Shown one piece after another: positions 7,653-15,829 of a stretch of 64,000 bases of DNA. The notes under the pieces are model-generated. The model was given only the letters and a program-made list of their open reading frames with translations. It was not told the origin of the DNA and did not search any database. Where the stretch lies: NCBI RefSeq assembly GCF_027531705.1, contig NZ_JAPZSP010000029.1, forward strand, positions 37,688-101,687, written 5' to 3'. Numbering within the stretch: position 1 is the first letter of the stretch; each line of letters opens with the position of its first letter. The translations under genes and the position numbers were made by a program. The stretch comes from Flavobacterium sp. (lineage in GTDB: Bacteria > Bacteroidota > Bacteroidia > Flavobacteriales > Flavobacteriaceae).

Positions 7653-7975
7653 TATAGTTGACGTTTTATAGGCCCAGTTAAATCGTCAATAGATTCTTTG
7701 ACATCTTTAAGAGGATTGATGTCCTTAGCGCCCAGATTATCTTTTATACTTTCAATTTCAGTGTTAAAACCGCTTGTTAAATCTTTTATAGAAGTATCCA
7801 AACCATTAGCTTCGGCACTTTTTTGAATTTCCGTTTTAATTTCGTTGGTTGCGTTTTTAAGTTGCGCCATACCTTTCCCAAGAGTACGAGCAATCGTTGG
7901 GATTTTGTCAGCACCAAAAAGCATTAAGGCAATGAAAATTATAAAAATCATTTCGCCTCCACCTATTCCAAACAT
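7652..7975 (-). CDS. tatA: Twin-arginine translocase TatA/TatE subunit
   Basis: A 107-residue protein with the TatA/B architecture. A short periplasmic N-terminus (MFGIGGGE) and one TM helix are followed by the FGADKIPTIARTLGKG hinge and amphipathic helix, then a charged cytoplasmic tail. It forms the pore-like component for folded-protein export. The FG..K.P motif is clear. TatB cannot be fully excluded, but the length and the GKGM hinge favour TatA. It is co-transcribed with the PAP2 gene. A -7 box is at 8002-8009. Confidence 0.88.
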   Translation of the reverse strand: MFGIGGGEMIFIIFIALMLFGADKIPTIARTLGKGMAQLKNATNEIKTEIQKSAEANGLDTSIKDLTSGFNTEIESIKDNLGAKDINPLKDVKESIDDLTGPIKRQL

Positions 7976-8001
7976 AATTTTTTATATTAAAATTAGCTCT
8001 G

Positions 8002-8009
8002 CAAATTTA
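8002..8009 (-). promoter_or_regulatory. -7 box upstream of tatA
   Basis: TAAATTTG on the minus strand, 26 nt before the tatA ATG. It overlaps the stop codon of the M1 peptidase gene. No convincing -33 TTG is seen. Confidence 0.45.
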
Positions 8010-10241
8010 GTCAAATTTTGATTTTATTTCTTGTTTTGGCCAAGTATTATTGGTCAAATCTACATCGGCTGTTTCTTCTTTTGGATCGAGCACAATTTTG
8101 GTCACTTTTTTATCGGTAGCAAAAGTTCGATTGGCTTCCTTATCATTCATTCTCCAAATTTGTGCAGGAAAACGATGTGTTTCGGTAGTTCCATCTTCAA
8201 AGGTTAGTTCTACAATAATTGGCATTACCAATCCGCCTGGTTTGTCAAAAGTTACTTGATAGAAATATTTAGGCGTTTTAAGTTTAGCTTGTTCTTCTTT
8301 AGAAAACGTCTCGTTAATATATGTTTCTAATGATTTTGAATCTTTAATTTCAAAAGGCTTATTCATAGAAGCTTTAAAACTTTCGCTTCCTTCGGACACC
8401 ATATAAACCATTGGTCCTTCGATGCGATTGCGTCTTCTTCTAGTTTTTAGAAAATCTTTCACTTCTTTAGGTTCGTCATTACTTACAAAGTATTTTTTTA
8501 CTTCTTTGATTCCCATATCAACATTATCTGTTGTGTAAAACCATCCTCTCCAAAACCAATCAAGGTCAAAGGCAGAAGCATCTTCCATTGTTCGGAAAAA
8601 ATCTTCAGGTGTTGGATGTTTGAATTTCCAACGATTTGCATAGGTTTTGAAAGCATAATCAAACAATTCTCTTCCCATAACCGTTTCACGAAGAATATTC
8701 AATGCTGCCGCAGGTTTTCCGTAAGCATTATTTCCGAATTGACGGATACTTTCAGAATTAGACATTATAGGTTCTAATCCTTTTTCGTCACCGCTCATAT
8801 AAGGCACCATACTTTTGGCTGGACCACGATCAACAGGAAATTTCGGATCCCATTCTATCAACGCCATATATTCCATAAATGAGTTAAGACCTTCATCCAT
8901 CCAAGTCCATTGACGCTCATCTGAATTGACAATCATTGGGAAAAAATTGTGTCCAACTTCGTGTGCAATAACGCTCATCATTCCGTGTTTTACTCTATCA
9001 GAATATTTTCCATCTGGTTCTGGTCGTCCCCAATTCCAACAAATCATCGGGTATTCCATACCTTGATCTTCAGCGTTTATTGAAATCGCTTTTGGATAAG
9101 GATAATCAAACGTATGGCTTGAATAACTTTTTAATGTGTGTGCTACTATTCGAGTAGAATATTCTTCCCACAATGGATTTCCTTCTTTTGGATAAAGCGA
9201 AATTGCCATAGCTGTTTTAGAACCTAACTGCACCGCCATGGCATCGTAAATAAACTTTCTAGAAGTTGAGATTCCGAAATCTCTAACATTCTCTGCTTTA
9301 AATTTCCATGTTTTTTTCTTGTCTGAAAATCCTTTTTCGGCTACTTCAGCTTCGGCTTGTGTTACTACAATTACTGGTTTGTCAAATGATTTTTCGGCTT
9401 GTGCATAACGCGCTACTTGTGCTGGTGTAAAAACTTCGTTTCGATTCAGTAAACTTCCTGTTCCTTCCAATATATGATCGGCTGGAACGGTTATGTTTAC
9501 TTCAAAATCGCCAAAAGGCAAAGCAAACTCACCTGCTCCCCAAAATTGTTGATTTTGCCAACCTTCCACATCATTATAAACCGCCATTCTTGGATAAAAT
9601 TGTGCGATAACATAAAGTCGGTTTCCATCTGGAAATTGCTCATAACCAGAACGACCACCATCTAAGCGATAATTATTGATATTATACCACCATTTAATAG
9701 AAATAGTAATTTTTTCACCTTTGGCAAGAGGCTTTGGCAACTCAATACGCATCATGGTTTGATTGATGGAGTATTGCATTGGTTTTCCTAGCGCATCATT
9801 TACATATTCTATATTAAAACCGCCATCAAAATCTTCTTCTAGGTATTTTCTTGAAAATCCTTTTGGACTAGAAACTGGATCGGTAACATTGCTATCAACT
9901 AATGGTGAAAGTGACTTGCGAGATTGTTGATTTTGATCTAATTGTAACCATAAATAGTCTAACGATTCCTTAGCATTATTGGTATAAGTGATGGTTTCTT
10001 TTCCGGCTAATTTGGCATTTTTATCATCTAGTTCGATGTCAATTTTATAATCCGCTTTTTGCTGATAATATTCTGGTCCAGGTGCTCCAGAAGCTGTACG
10101 ATACATATTGGGCGTTGCCAACAAATCATACATTTGTTTGAATTTATCTGGGTTTTTTTCGCTTTTAGGTTTTGTAGTTGTATTATCTTGAGCGAATATA
10201 AAACTTGGAAATAGCACTAATGCTAAAAGAAATTTGTTCAT
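8007..10241 (-). CDS. M1-family zinc aminopeptidase, secreted
   Basis: A 744-residue metallopeptidase with a Sec signal peptide (MNKFLLALVLFPSFIFAQD). The gluzincin site is intact: HEVGH at about residue 425 and the third zinc ligand Glu in WMDEG about 19 residues later. The N-terminal beta domain precedes the catalytic domain. Members of this Bacteroidota group are periplasmic or outer-membrane peptidases that trim N-terminal residues for nutrient uptake. The canonical GAMEN motif is replaced by EDQGMEYP (about residues 392-399), as is common in the group. The gene is followed after 31 nt by tatA. Confidence 0.92.
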   Translation of the reverse strand: MNKFLLALVLFPSFIFAQDNTTTKPKSEKNPDKFKQMYDLLATPNMYRTASGAPGPEYYQQKADYKIDIELDDKNAKLAGKETITYTNNAKESLDYLWLQLDQNQQSRKSLSPLVDSNVTDPVSSPKGFSRKYLEEDFDGGFNIEYVNDALGKPMQYSINQTMMRIELPKPLAKGEKITISIKWWYNINNYRLDGGRSGYEQFPDGNRLYVIAQFYPRMAVYNDVEGWQNQQFWGAGEFALPFGDFEVNITVPADHILEGTGSLLNRNEVFTPAQVARYAQAEKSFDKPVIVVTQAEAEVAEKGFSDKKKTWKFKAENVRDFGISTSRKFIYDAMAVQLGSKTAMAISLYPKEGNPLWEEYSTRIVAHTLKSYSSHTFDYPYPKAISINAEDQGMEYPMICWNWGRPEPDGKYSDRVKHGMMSVIAHEVGHNFFPMIVNSDERQWTWMDEGLNSFMEYMALIEWDPKFPVDRGPAKSMVPYMSGDEKGLEPIMSNSESIRQFGNNAYGKPAAALNILRETVMGRELFDYAFKTYANRWKFKHPTPEDFFRTMEDASAFDLDWFWRGWFYTTDNVDMGIKEVKKYFVSNDEPKEVKDFLKTRRRRNRIEGPMVYMVSEGSESFKASMNKPFEIKDSKSLETYINETFSKEEQAKLKTPKYFYQVTFDKPGGLVMPIIVELTFEDGTTETHRFPAQIWRMNDKEANRTFATDKKVTKIVLDPKEETADVDLTNNTWPKQEIKSKFD

Positions 10242-10314
10242 ACCTTAGTTTTTGAAGCTATAAAAGTAATTATTTTTATCTAAAGTGCTAAAATAGATAT
10301 TATTTTAACTGTTA

Positions 10315-10392
10315 ACACGAATTATAAATGAAATTTCACACAGATTTCACTAATTAACACGAATTTGATTCTCACTAAATTTCACTAATCTG
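10315..10392. repeat. Dispersed ACACGAATT / TTTCACTAATT repeat
   Basis: Two ACACGAATT words (about 10315 and 10358) alternate with TTTCACTAAT words. The same vocabulary forms the inverted repeats around the GxxExxY gene (29807-29835, 30342-30370) and the interior of 12494-12686. Confidence 0.7.
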
Positions 10393-10415
10393 TCAAATTA
10401 AAAAAAATATTTTCT

Positions 10416-10910
10416 TCATTTTAACATTCCTTTGGTGTTTTCGGATGTTAAAAGAAGACTGTGCTTTTCGCCATTGAACTTGGCTTGAATGATATTTTGC
10501 TGTTCATCGTGAACTTCGGTAATGATTGAATTTTCTACTTCCAACGTCTTTATTTTGGAAATCTCTTTGATTGAAAGATAACAGATTACTACATTTTCTT
10601 CAACTTCTTTGCTAAAAAAAATCATTGGCTTTAGTTTGCCATTTACTTTTATTTGAAATTTTTCGGCTAAGTATTTTTTCATCCACTCAACATCTTGTGA
10701 TGATTCTTTTTCGGTTGCAATGTAAACTTTTTGTTTGTACTTTTTTTCTAAAGCTTCATTCAAGTCATCAATAAATATTCGGGTAGTTATTTGAATCATT
10801 TTCTTTTTGGGCACAAATTCGATTTGGTAAATAGCTGTGTAAAATTTGTGCATTCCGAAAGAGGAAAACACCAAAAATGCAATTGTGATAACTAAACCAT
10901 TTTTTTTCAT
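10416..10910 (-). CDS. DUF6702-family secreted protein
   Basis: A 164-residue protein with an N-terminal hydrophobic segment (VITIAFLVFSSFG) and a beta-rich body. It contains HKFYTAIYQIEFVPKKKMIQITTRIFIDDLN, divided by short charged stretches. This opening (HKFY.S...I.Y....L.I..RIF.DDLE) is the hallmark of DUF6702 proteins, which sit near M1 peptidase genes in Flavobacteriaceae, as here. The function is unknown. Periplasmic or outer-membrane location is inferred from the signal segment. It lies 20 nt downstream of the first CarboxypepD_reg-like gene and is probably co-transcribed with it. Confidence 0.75.
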   Translation of the reverse strand: MKKNGLVITIAFLVFSSFGMHKFYTAIYQIEFVPKKKMIQITTRIFIDDLNEALEKKYKQKVYIATEKESSQDVEWMKKYLAEKFQIKVNGKLKPMIFFSKEVEENVVICYLSIKEISKIKTLEVENSIITEVHDEQQNIIQAKFNGEKHSLLLTSENTKGMLK

Positions 10911-10930
10911 TTTTCAAAAATAGGTAATTG

Positions 10931-11686
10931 CTACTTTCCTGCTAACATTTCAAGGTATTTAATTGCTAATTCTCCCATTCTGAATCGGGCAAGTGTTTTG
11001 TTTTTGGTTTTTATAGCTTCTGCATAACCACTATCTTCTACAATGTAAAACTGGAAAGCTTTGACATATTCTTTTGGGATTCTTAGTTTTTCGATAAAAT
11101 AACTTTCGTCGAAATAATCTTCTGTTTTGGCTCTTGAGAATTCTTTCTTTTCAACTTCTACCACTTTTTTGAGCATGGCAGTTCTTCCAGACATCATATT
11201 AAACAACGGATCAAGCCCGATTGAACCACCAGTTGTACCATCAACATTTCCAGTCATATATGGATTAGAAGCTGTATTTAATTTTCGTTCAGCTGGCGTA
11301 TAGGTTTTTTGACCTTTTGGAATAATTCCCATTGCAACCGCATTGATGTGTTTGTATTGAAAAACCATTACTTCTCTTAGTTGATTCATAATAGGTTCCA
11401 TTTTGACAAAAAGTAATGCTTTTTCAAAATCTTTTTGTTTCAAAATCACCTTGTTGGCTTTGTATTGAACAGATGAAAATAATATTGTATCACCAACAGA
11501 AGCATTTATTGAGAAGTAACCACCTTTTTCGGTAAGAATTCCTTTTTCGGTTCTGGAATTAATAACATAAACAGCATTAGTATCACCATATTCAGCTATA
11601 ACTTTTCCATTAAGCGTTTCTCCTTGCTGTGCAAATGAAGTTAATGAAGTAATAATAAGTAGAAATAAGGCGATTAAATAACGCAT
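10931..11686 (-). CDS. CarboxypepD_reg-like domain protein, secreted (paralogue 1)
   Basis: A 251-residue protein with a signal peptide (MRYLIALFLLIITSLTSFAQQ) and an N-terminal CarboxypepD_reg-like beta-sandwich. That domain contains LNGKVIAEYGDTNAVYVIN, GYFSINASVGDTILFSSV and the conserved ILKQKDFEKALLFVKME end. The rest carries QKTYTPAERKLNTA and an acidic FxE tail region. It is a tandem duplicate of 11690-12448, with which it shares the TYTPAERK, SGRTxMLKK and FxIEKLxIPxEYVKxFQ motifs. The function is unknown. These domains usually occur at the N-termini of TonB-dependent receptors, but here one stands alone with its own C-terminal domain. Confidence 0.75.
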   Translation of the reverse strand: MRYLIALFLLIITSLTSFAQQGETLNGKVIAEYGDTNAVYVINSRTEKGILTEKGGYFSINASVGDTILFSSVQYKANKVILKQKDFEKALLFVKMEPIMNQLREVMVFQYKHINAVAMGIIPKGQKTYTPAERKLNTASNPYMTGNVDGTTGGSIGLDPLFNMMSGRTAMLKKVVEVEKKEFSRAKTEDYFDESYFIEKLRIPKEYVKAFQFYIVEDSGYAEAIKTKNKTLARFRMGELAIKYLEMLAGK

Positions 11687-11689
11687 CGG

Positions 11690-12448
11690 CTAGTCTTTAG
11701 ATTGGATGGTTTGTATATACTCTTTCGATAAATTAATCATGAGAAATTTGGCTAATGTTTTATTTTTAGTTTTAAGTGCATTTTGCAAATCGACATTTTC
11801 TACTGCATAATATTGAAATCCTTTGACGTACTCTTGTGGAATTTTTAGTTTTTCAACAAAATAATTTTCTTCAAAAAGGTATTCTAATCTTACTAATGCT
11901 TTTTCGTTTTTCTCTACAACAACTTCTTTTTTCAGCATTTCTGTTCTGCCCGAAATCTTGTTTAAAAGTGGATCTAAAAGTCCCGTTGTTGCCGTACGAA
12001 CTTTTCTTTCGGCAGGTGTATACGTTTTTTGATCTTTAGAAACAATTCCCACTGAAACGGCGTTTATCTCGCTTTTCTCAATAACAACTTCTTTCAATTC
12101 AACCGTTTTGGCGCTCATCAAAATGTAAATCAATTCTTTATCGAGATCACTTTCATTGATAATTCGGTATACTTTCTTCAACTGAACCGAAGACAATACT
12201 AACGTTTCCCCTACTCTAGCATTGATGTAAAAATAACCTTGTTTATCGGTTACCGTTGTTTTTTCAGATTCTACATTTTCAACATTTATACCTTCTAAAT
12301 CGCTTATATCAGCATTGACCTTTCCTTTTATTTGGTAGGTTGCGCCATTTTGAGCTTGCGCCATTGTTAGAAACAAGATGAAAATAAGTTGTAAGTAAAA
12401 ATGCTTCAATGTTAGTTCGTTTGATTTGTTTTGGTAAAAATATCGCAT
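11690..12448 (-). CDS. CarboxypepD_reg-like domain protein, secreted (paralogue 2)
   Basis: A 252-residue paralogue of the next gene downstream, separated from it by 3 nt. A cleavable signal lies within residues 10-32 (LKHFYLQLIFILFLTMAQAQ), and the regulatory-like domain follows (YQIKGKVNADISDLEGINV, GYFYINARVGETLVLSSVQL). Its C-terminal half again holds KTYTPAERK and SGRTEMLKKE. The pair plus the DUF6702 gene form one minus-strand unit. The start at 12448 gives an unusually polar N-terminus before the signal. A later Met is not available until residue 29 inside the signal, so the first Met is kept. Confidence 0.72.
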   Translation of the reverse strand: MRYFYQNKSNELTLKHFYLQLIFILFLTMAQAQNGATYQIKGKVNADISDLEGINVENVESEKTTVTDKQGYFYINARVGETLVLSSVQLKKVYRIINESDLDKELIYILMSAKTVELKEVVIEKSEINAVSVGIVSKDQKTYTPAERKVRTATTGLLDPLLNKISGRTEMLKKEVVVEKNEKALVRLEYLFEENYFVEKLKIPQEYVKGFQYYAVENVDLQNALKTKNKTLAKFLMINLSKEYIQTIQSKD

Positions 12449-12493
12449 TGTCTTCCAAAAAATTAGCCAATGGAATTGTAATTTTTTGTTAAT

Positions 12494-12686
12494 TTAACGT
12501 GAGTTCGACGTAAGCAAATTTAAATTTTAGACACGAATTGCACGAATTTACACGAATTATAATTTTAACAATTAAATTTCACGAACTAAAATCTAATAAA
12601 TCAGATTTTATTGGTGTAATTTTCCATCTTCAATTAGTGTAAAATGGTGAATGTTTTTTTGGTTTTTTATATCGAACTCACGTTAA
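12494..12686. repeat. 193-bp MITE-like element with 15-bp perfect terminal inverted repeats
   Basis: The ends TTAACGTGAGTTCGA (12494-12508) and TCGAACTCACGTTAA (12672-12686) are perfect inverted repeats. The interior lacks an ORF and starts with three ACACGAATT-type words (12531-12559), related to the repeats around the GxxExxY gene. The flanks are AT-rich, so target duplications cannot be defined. Confidence 0.65.
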
Positions 12687-12724
12687 TTATTAATTTGTAA
12701 ATTTGATGAAAATTTAAATTGAAA

Positions 12725-13432
12725 ATGAAAAATCTACTTATAGCCAGCACCTCAACCGTTCATGGTGGCGAATATCTTGACTATTTATTACCTACATTAG
12801 AAAATCATTTTGCTTCATGCAACACCATTTTGTTCATTCCTTATGCCAGACCAAGTGGCATTTCGCATGATGAATATACCGAAAAAGTTAGTGTTGCTTT
12901 TGCTAAAATAAATAAAAAAGTAAAAGGACTTCACGAATATGAAAATCCAGCAGAGGCTATTGAAAATGCGGAAGGAATTTTTACTGGTGGCGGCAACACT
13001 TTTGTATTGGTCACACAACTATATGAAAACAAAGTAATGTCTGTTTTAGCCAAAGCCGTAGAAAACGGAACTCCTTATCTTGGCACAAGTGCTGGAAGTA
13101 ATATTACAGGTGTATCGATGCAAACTACCAATGATATGCCGATAGTTTATCCGCCAAGTTTTGAAACATTGGGAGCGATTCCTTTTAATTTGAATCCGCA
13201 TTATTTAGATCCAGATTTGCAAAGTAAACATATGGGTGAAACCCGTGAAACTAGAATAAAAGAATTTCACGCCTACAATTCTTTACCAGTTTTGGGATTA
13301 AGAGAAGGAAGTTGGCTAGACGTAAAAGGTTCTAAAATCATTTTGAAAGGCGAACTTACAGCAAGATTATTTCAACAAAACAAATCGCCTCAAGAATTGG
13401 AGCCAGGAGCTGAGTTGGGAGATTGGAGTTAG
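12725..13432 (+). CDS. pepE: Peptidase E (S51 family, alpha-aspartyl dipeptidase)
   Basis: A cytoplasmic S51 serine peptidase that hydrolyses N-terminal Asp-X dipeptides. The family hallmarks are present: IFTGGGNTFVL (about residues 87-97), the nucleophile serine in GTSAGSN (about residue 121) and FNLNPHYLDP with the catalytic His. The total is 235 residues, the usual length. I took the ATG at 12725 over the in-frame TTG at 12719 because MKNLLIAS matches a normal family N-terminus. A bidirectional terminator follows at 13436-13469. Confidence 0.9.
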   Translation: MKNLLIASTSTVHGGEYLDYLLPTLENHFASCNTILFIPYARPSGISHDEYTEKVSVAFAKINKKVKGLHEYENPAEAIENAEGIFTGGGNTFVLVTQLYENKVMSVLAKAVENGTPYLGTSAGSNITGVSMQTTNDMPIVYPPSFETLGAIPFNLNPHYLDPDLQSKHMGETRETRIKEFHAYNSLPVLGLREGSWLDVKGSKIILKGELTARLFQQNKSPQELEPGAELGDWS

Positions 13433-13435
13433 AAT

Positions 13436-13469
13436 AAAAAAAACCTCTAACGTTAATTAGAGGTTTTTT
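13436..13469. terminator. Bidirectional terminator between pepE and tRNA-Gly
   Basis: The stem AAACCTCTAA / TTAGAGGTTT with a 6-nt loop, flanked by A- and T-runs, can serve pepE on the plus strand and the tRNA on the minus strand. Confidence 0.85.
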
Positions 13470-13473
13470 GCAG

Positions 13474-13546
<73 letters not shown>

Positions 13547-13557
13547 TTTTGTGAGTG

Positions 13558-13590
13558 CAAATATAATAGATTTGTTTCTTTGGATGCAAA
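13558..13590 (-). promoter_or_regulatory. Promoter of tRNA-Gly(TCC)
   Basis: On the minus strand, TTTG (13587-13590) is followed after 21 nt by the -7 box TATATTTG (13558-13565), 11 nt before the tRNA 5' end. Confidence 0.65.
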
Positions 13591-13627
13591 TTTTTTTTAA
13601 TTTTTTTTTCGGCTAAATTTTGATTCT

Positions 13628-13635
13628 TATATTTG
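13628..13635 (+). promoter_or_regulatory. -7 box upstream of the GNAT gene at 13682
   Basis: TATATTTG lies 46 nt before the ATG. The -33 region is only T-rich. Confidence 0.45.
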
Positions 13636-13681
13636 GACTAGCTAAGAGATTTATTTTTAATTTGTTATAAACATTTTTGCA

Positions 13682-14122
13682 ATGAAATTAATTCAAAAAA
13701 TTGCTTCAAAACAGACTTATACTGTTAGAAATGCTGTGTTGAGACAAGGAAAACCTATAGAATCTTGCCATTTTGATGGTGATGATTTGGAGACAACAGC
13801 TCATTTTGGTCTGTTTATTGATAAAAATATAGTAGGAATTGTATCTGTATTTCAAAATAAAAGCGATATTTTTGTACCCGAAAATCAATATCAAATTCGC
13901 GGAATGGCGGTTTTAGATGATTTTCAACAAAAAGGTTTTGGTCGTGAGTTGGTTCTTTATTGTGAAAATTATATTTTGACAAAAAATAGCAATCTAATTT
14001 GGTTCAATGCAAGAGAAAATGCGGTTGAATTTTATCAAAAATTAGGTTATTCAACACATGGAAATTCTTTTATAATTGATGGTATTGGCAGCCATTATGT
14101 AATGTATAAAATGTTAGCATAA
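13682..14122 (+). CDS. GNAT-family N-acetyltransferase
   Basis: A 146-residue acetyl-CoA-dependent transferase. Motif A is visible as QIRGMAVLDDFQQKGFGRELV (about residues 70-90), with the Q/R-x-x-G-x-G loop as QQKGFG. It is followed by a beta-bulge strand LIWFNARENAVEFYQKLGY typical of the fold's C-terminal half. The acceptor substrate is unknown. It lies 6 nt upstream of the L,D-transpeptidase gene and is probably co-transcribed with it, so cell-wall linkage is possible but unproven. Confidence 0.85.
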   Translation: MKLIQKIASKQTYTVRNAVLRQGKPIESCHFDGDDLETTAHFGLFIDKNIVGIVSVFQNKSDIFVPENQYQIRGMAVLDDFQQKGFGRELVLYCENYILTKNSNLIWFNARENAVEFYQKLGYSTHGNSFIIDGIGSHYVMYKMLA

Positions 14123-14128
14123 TTGCTT

Positions 14129-15829
14129 ATGAATAAACTTTACTTATTTATTTTACTTATCGCAATTACAAGTTGTCAGAAACCCACTAAAGGAATTGTT
14201 TCTAACGATAATGCTTCTTTTTTTGATTTGAATCTATTTGAAAATAAAATAAAAATTGATTCTGTTGCTTTAAATGATACTGAAAACAAACTCTTAATAG
14301 ATTTTTACAAAAACTATAATTACCAAACCGTTTGGCAATCAGAAGAACATAGAAATTTTGTACTTCAAGAAATTGGAAATGCCGAAAATGAAGGATTAGA
14401 CCCTATTGACTATTGGTATAATTCTATTAAAAAAAATGAAAGCAATTATGATGATTTGACCGATGAACAATTAGTAAATTACGATTTGTTGCTCACACAA
14501 AGCATGCAAAGTTACATTTCCCACATCAGCAAAGGAAAAGTAAATCCGCTTGTGGTATATGATGATTATGACTTGAAAGAAAAAATTGTTGATGTAAATT
14601 CGATTTTAAAAGATTGTATTGATAAAAATGATTTTTCGGATATTATTGAAGACTGTAAGCCAAGTCATCCAATGTATAAAAACTTAAAAGAAAGTTTAAG
14701 AATTCTTAAAGCCTATCCAAAAGTTAAAACAGAAAATTTTGATTCGAAAACTCCAAAATTAATTCCAGGAAAATCATACAAAGCCATTGTGCTACTAAAG
14801 AGAAAGATTAACTACTGGAAAGACGCCGTAATTACCGATTCGTTATCGAATGTTTATGACAAAGAAACCGTTGCGGGTGTAAAAAAATTTCAGAAAAGAC
14901 ATGGTTTATATCCTGATGGTGTTGTAGGTGCAGGCACAATAGAAGTATTGAATTTTACAAGAGAACAGCGTATTAAACAAGTATGCGCAAATCTAGAAAG
15001 ATGGCGTTGGTATGCAAAAGATTTTGGATCAAATTATTTATTAATCAACATTCCAGATTATAGTTTGGTTGCTATAAAAGATGGTGATACAATGCAAAAA
15101 CAACGAGTAGTAGTTGGAAAAAAAACACGTCAAACACCAGTTTTAGAGTCTAAAATATCAAATATCAATTTGAATCCTAATTGGACTGTGCCACCCACTA
15201 TTTTGGCAGAAGATGTTTTTCCTGATGCCATAAAAGACAGAAACAAATTTAACAAGGATAAATTAAAAATTTACAATTGGAAAAAACAAGAAATCAGCCC
15301 ATGGCAATGGAAAATAGAAGACGCGAACAAATATCATTATGTTCAATTACCTGGAAGAAATAGCGCCTTGGGGTTGATGAAAATCAATTTTAAAAATAAA
15401 TATTCTGTTTATCTGCATGATACTAATCATAGAGATTATTTCAAATTTACTTATCGTGCATTAAGTTCGGGTTGTGTGAGACTTGAAAAACCTTTAGAAA
15501 TGGCAGAATACATTCTTAATGATGAAGAGAATTGGCCTCTTGAAAAAATTCAAGATACTACCAATATTAACCATTATATTAAACTGAAAAAAGAAAAGTT
15601 TAATGAACAAGCAAAAAAAGATGCCGCAAGATTGGCAAAAAATCCACTTTTAGTAATTACACCCAAAAAGTTTGTTAATCCTGAATTAAAAACAATTGTT
15701 TTAGGTATAAAAGATGATATTTTTGTTCATCAATTATACTGGACAGCTTGGCAAAACAATGGAGTTTTACAGTTTAGAGAGGATATATACTGTAGAGATT
15801 CTGACCTATTTGCTTACTTATACTATTAA
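14129..15829 (+). CDS. L,D-transpeptidase lipoprotein (YcbB/LdtD-like, YkuD domain)
   Basis: A 566-residue cell-wall enzyme that makes 3-3 crosslinks or attaches proteins to peptidoglycan. The N-terminus is a lipoprotein signal (LLIAITSCQK). A long scaffold domain precedes a PG_binding_1 module (ETVAGVKKFQKRHGLYPDGV, about residue 250). The YkuD catalytic site has the His of YLHDTNHR and the nucleophile Cys in LSSGCVRLE (about residue 450). The start ATG at 14129 was preferred to the TTG two codons earlier. The 3' end overlaps the convergent transpeptidase gene by 12 bp. Confidence 0.92.
   Translation: MNKLYLFILLIAITSCQKPTKGIVSNDNASFFDLNLFENKIKIDSVALNDTENKLLIDFYKNYNYQTVWQSEEHRNFVLQEIGNAENEGLDPIDYWYNSIKKNESNYDDLTDEQLVNYDLLLTQSMQSYISHISKGKVNPLVVYDDYDLKEKIVDVNSILKDCIDKNDFSDIIEDCKPSHPMYKNLKESLRILKAYPKVKTENFDSKTPKLIPGKSYKAIVLLKRKINYWKDAVITDSLSNVYDKETVAGVKKFQKRHGLYPDGVVGAGTIEVLNFTREQRIKQVCANLERWRWYAKDFGSNYLLINIPDYSLVAIKDGDTMQKQRVVVGKKTRQTPVLESKISNINLNPNWTVPPTILAEDVFPDAIKDRNKFNKDKLKIYNWKKQEISPWQWKIEDANKYHYVQLPGRNSALGLMKINFKNKYSVYLHDTNHRDYFKFTYRALSSGCVRLEKPLEMAEYILNDEENWPLEKIQDTTNINHYIKLKKEKFNEQAKKDAARLAKNPLLVITPKKFVNPELKTIVLGIKDDIFVHQLYWTAWQNNGVLQFREDIYCRDSDLFAYLYY

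Noticed and set aside
12494..12686. A complete insertion sequence
   Set aside because: At 193 bp with no coding frame it cannot encode a transposase; at most it is a non-autonomous element.
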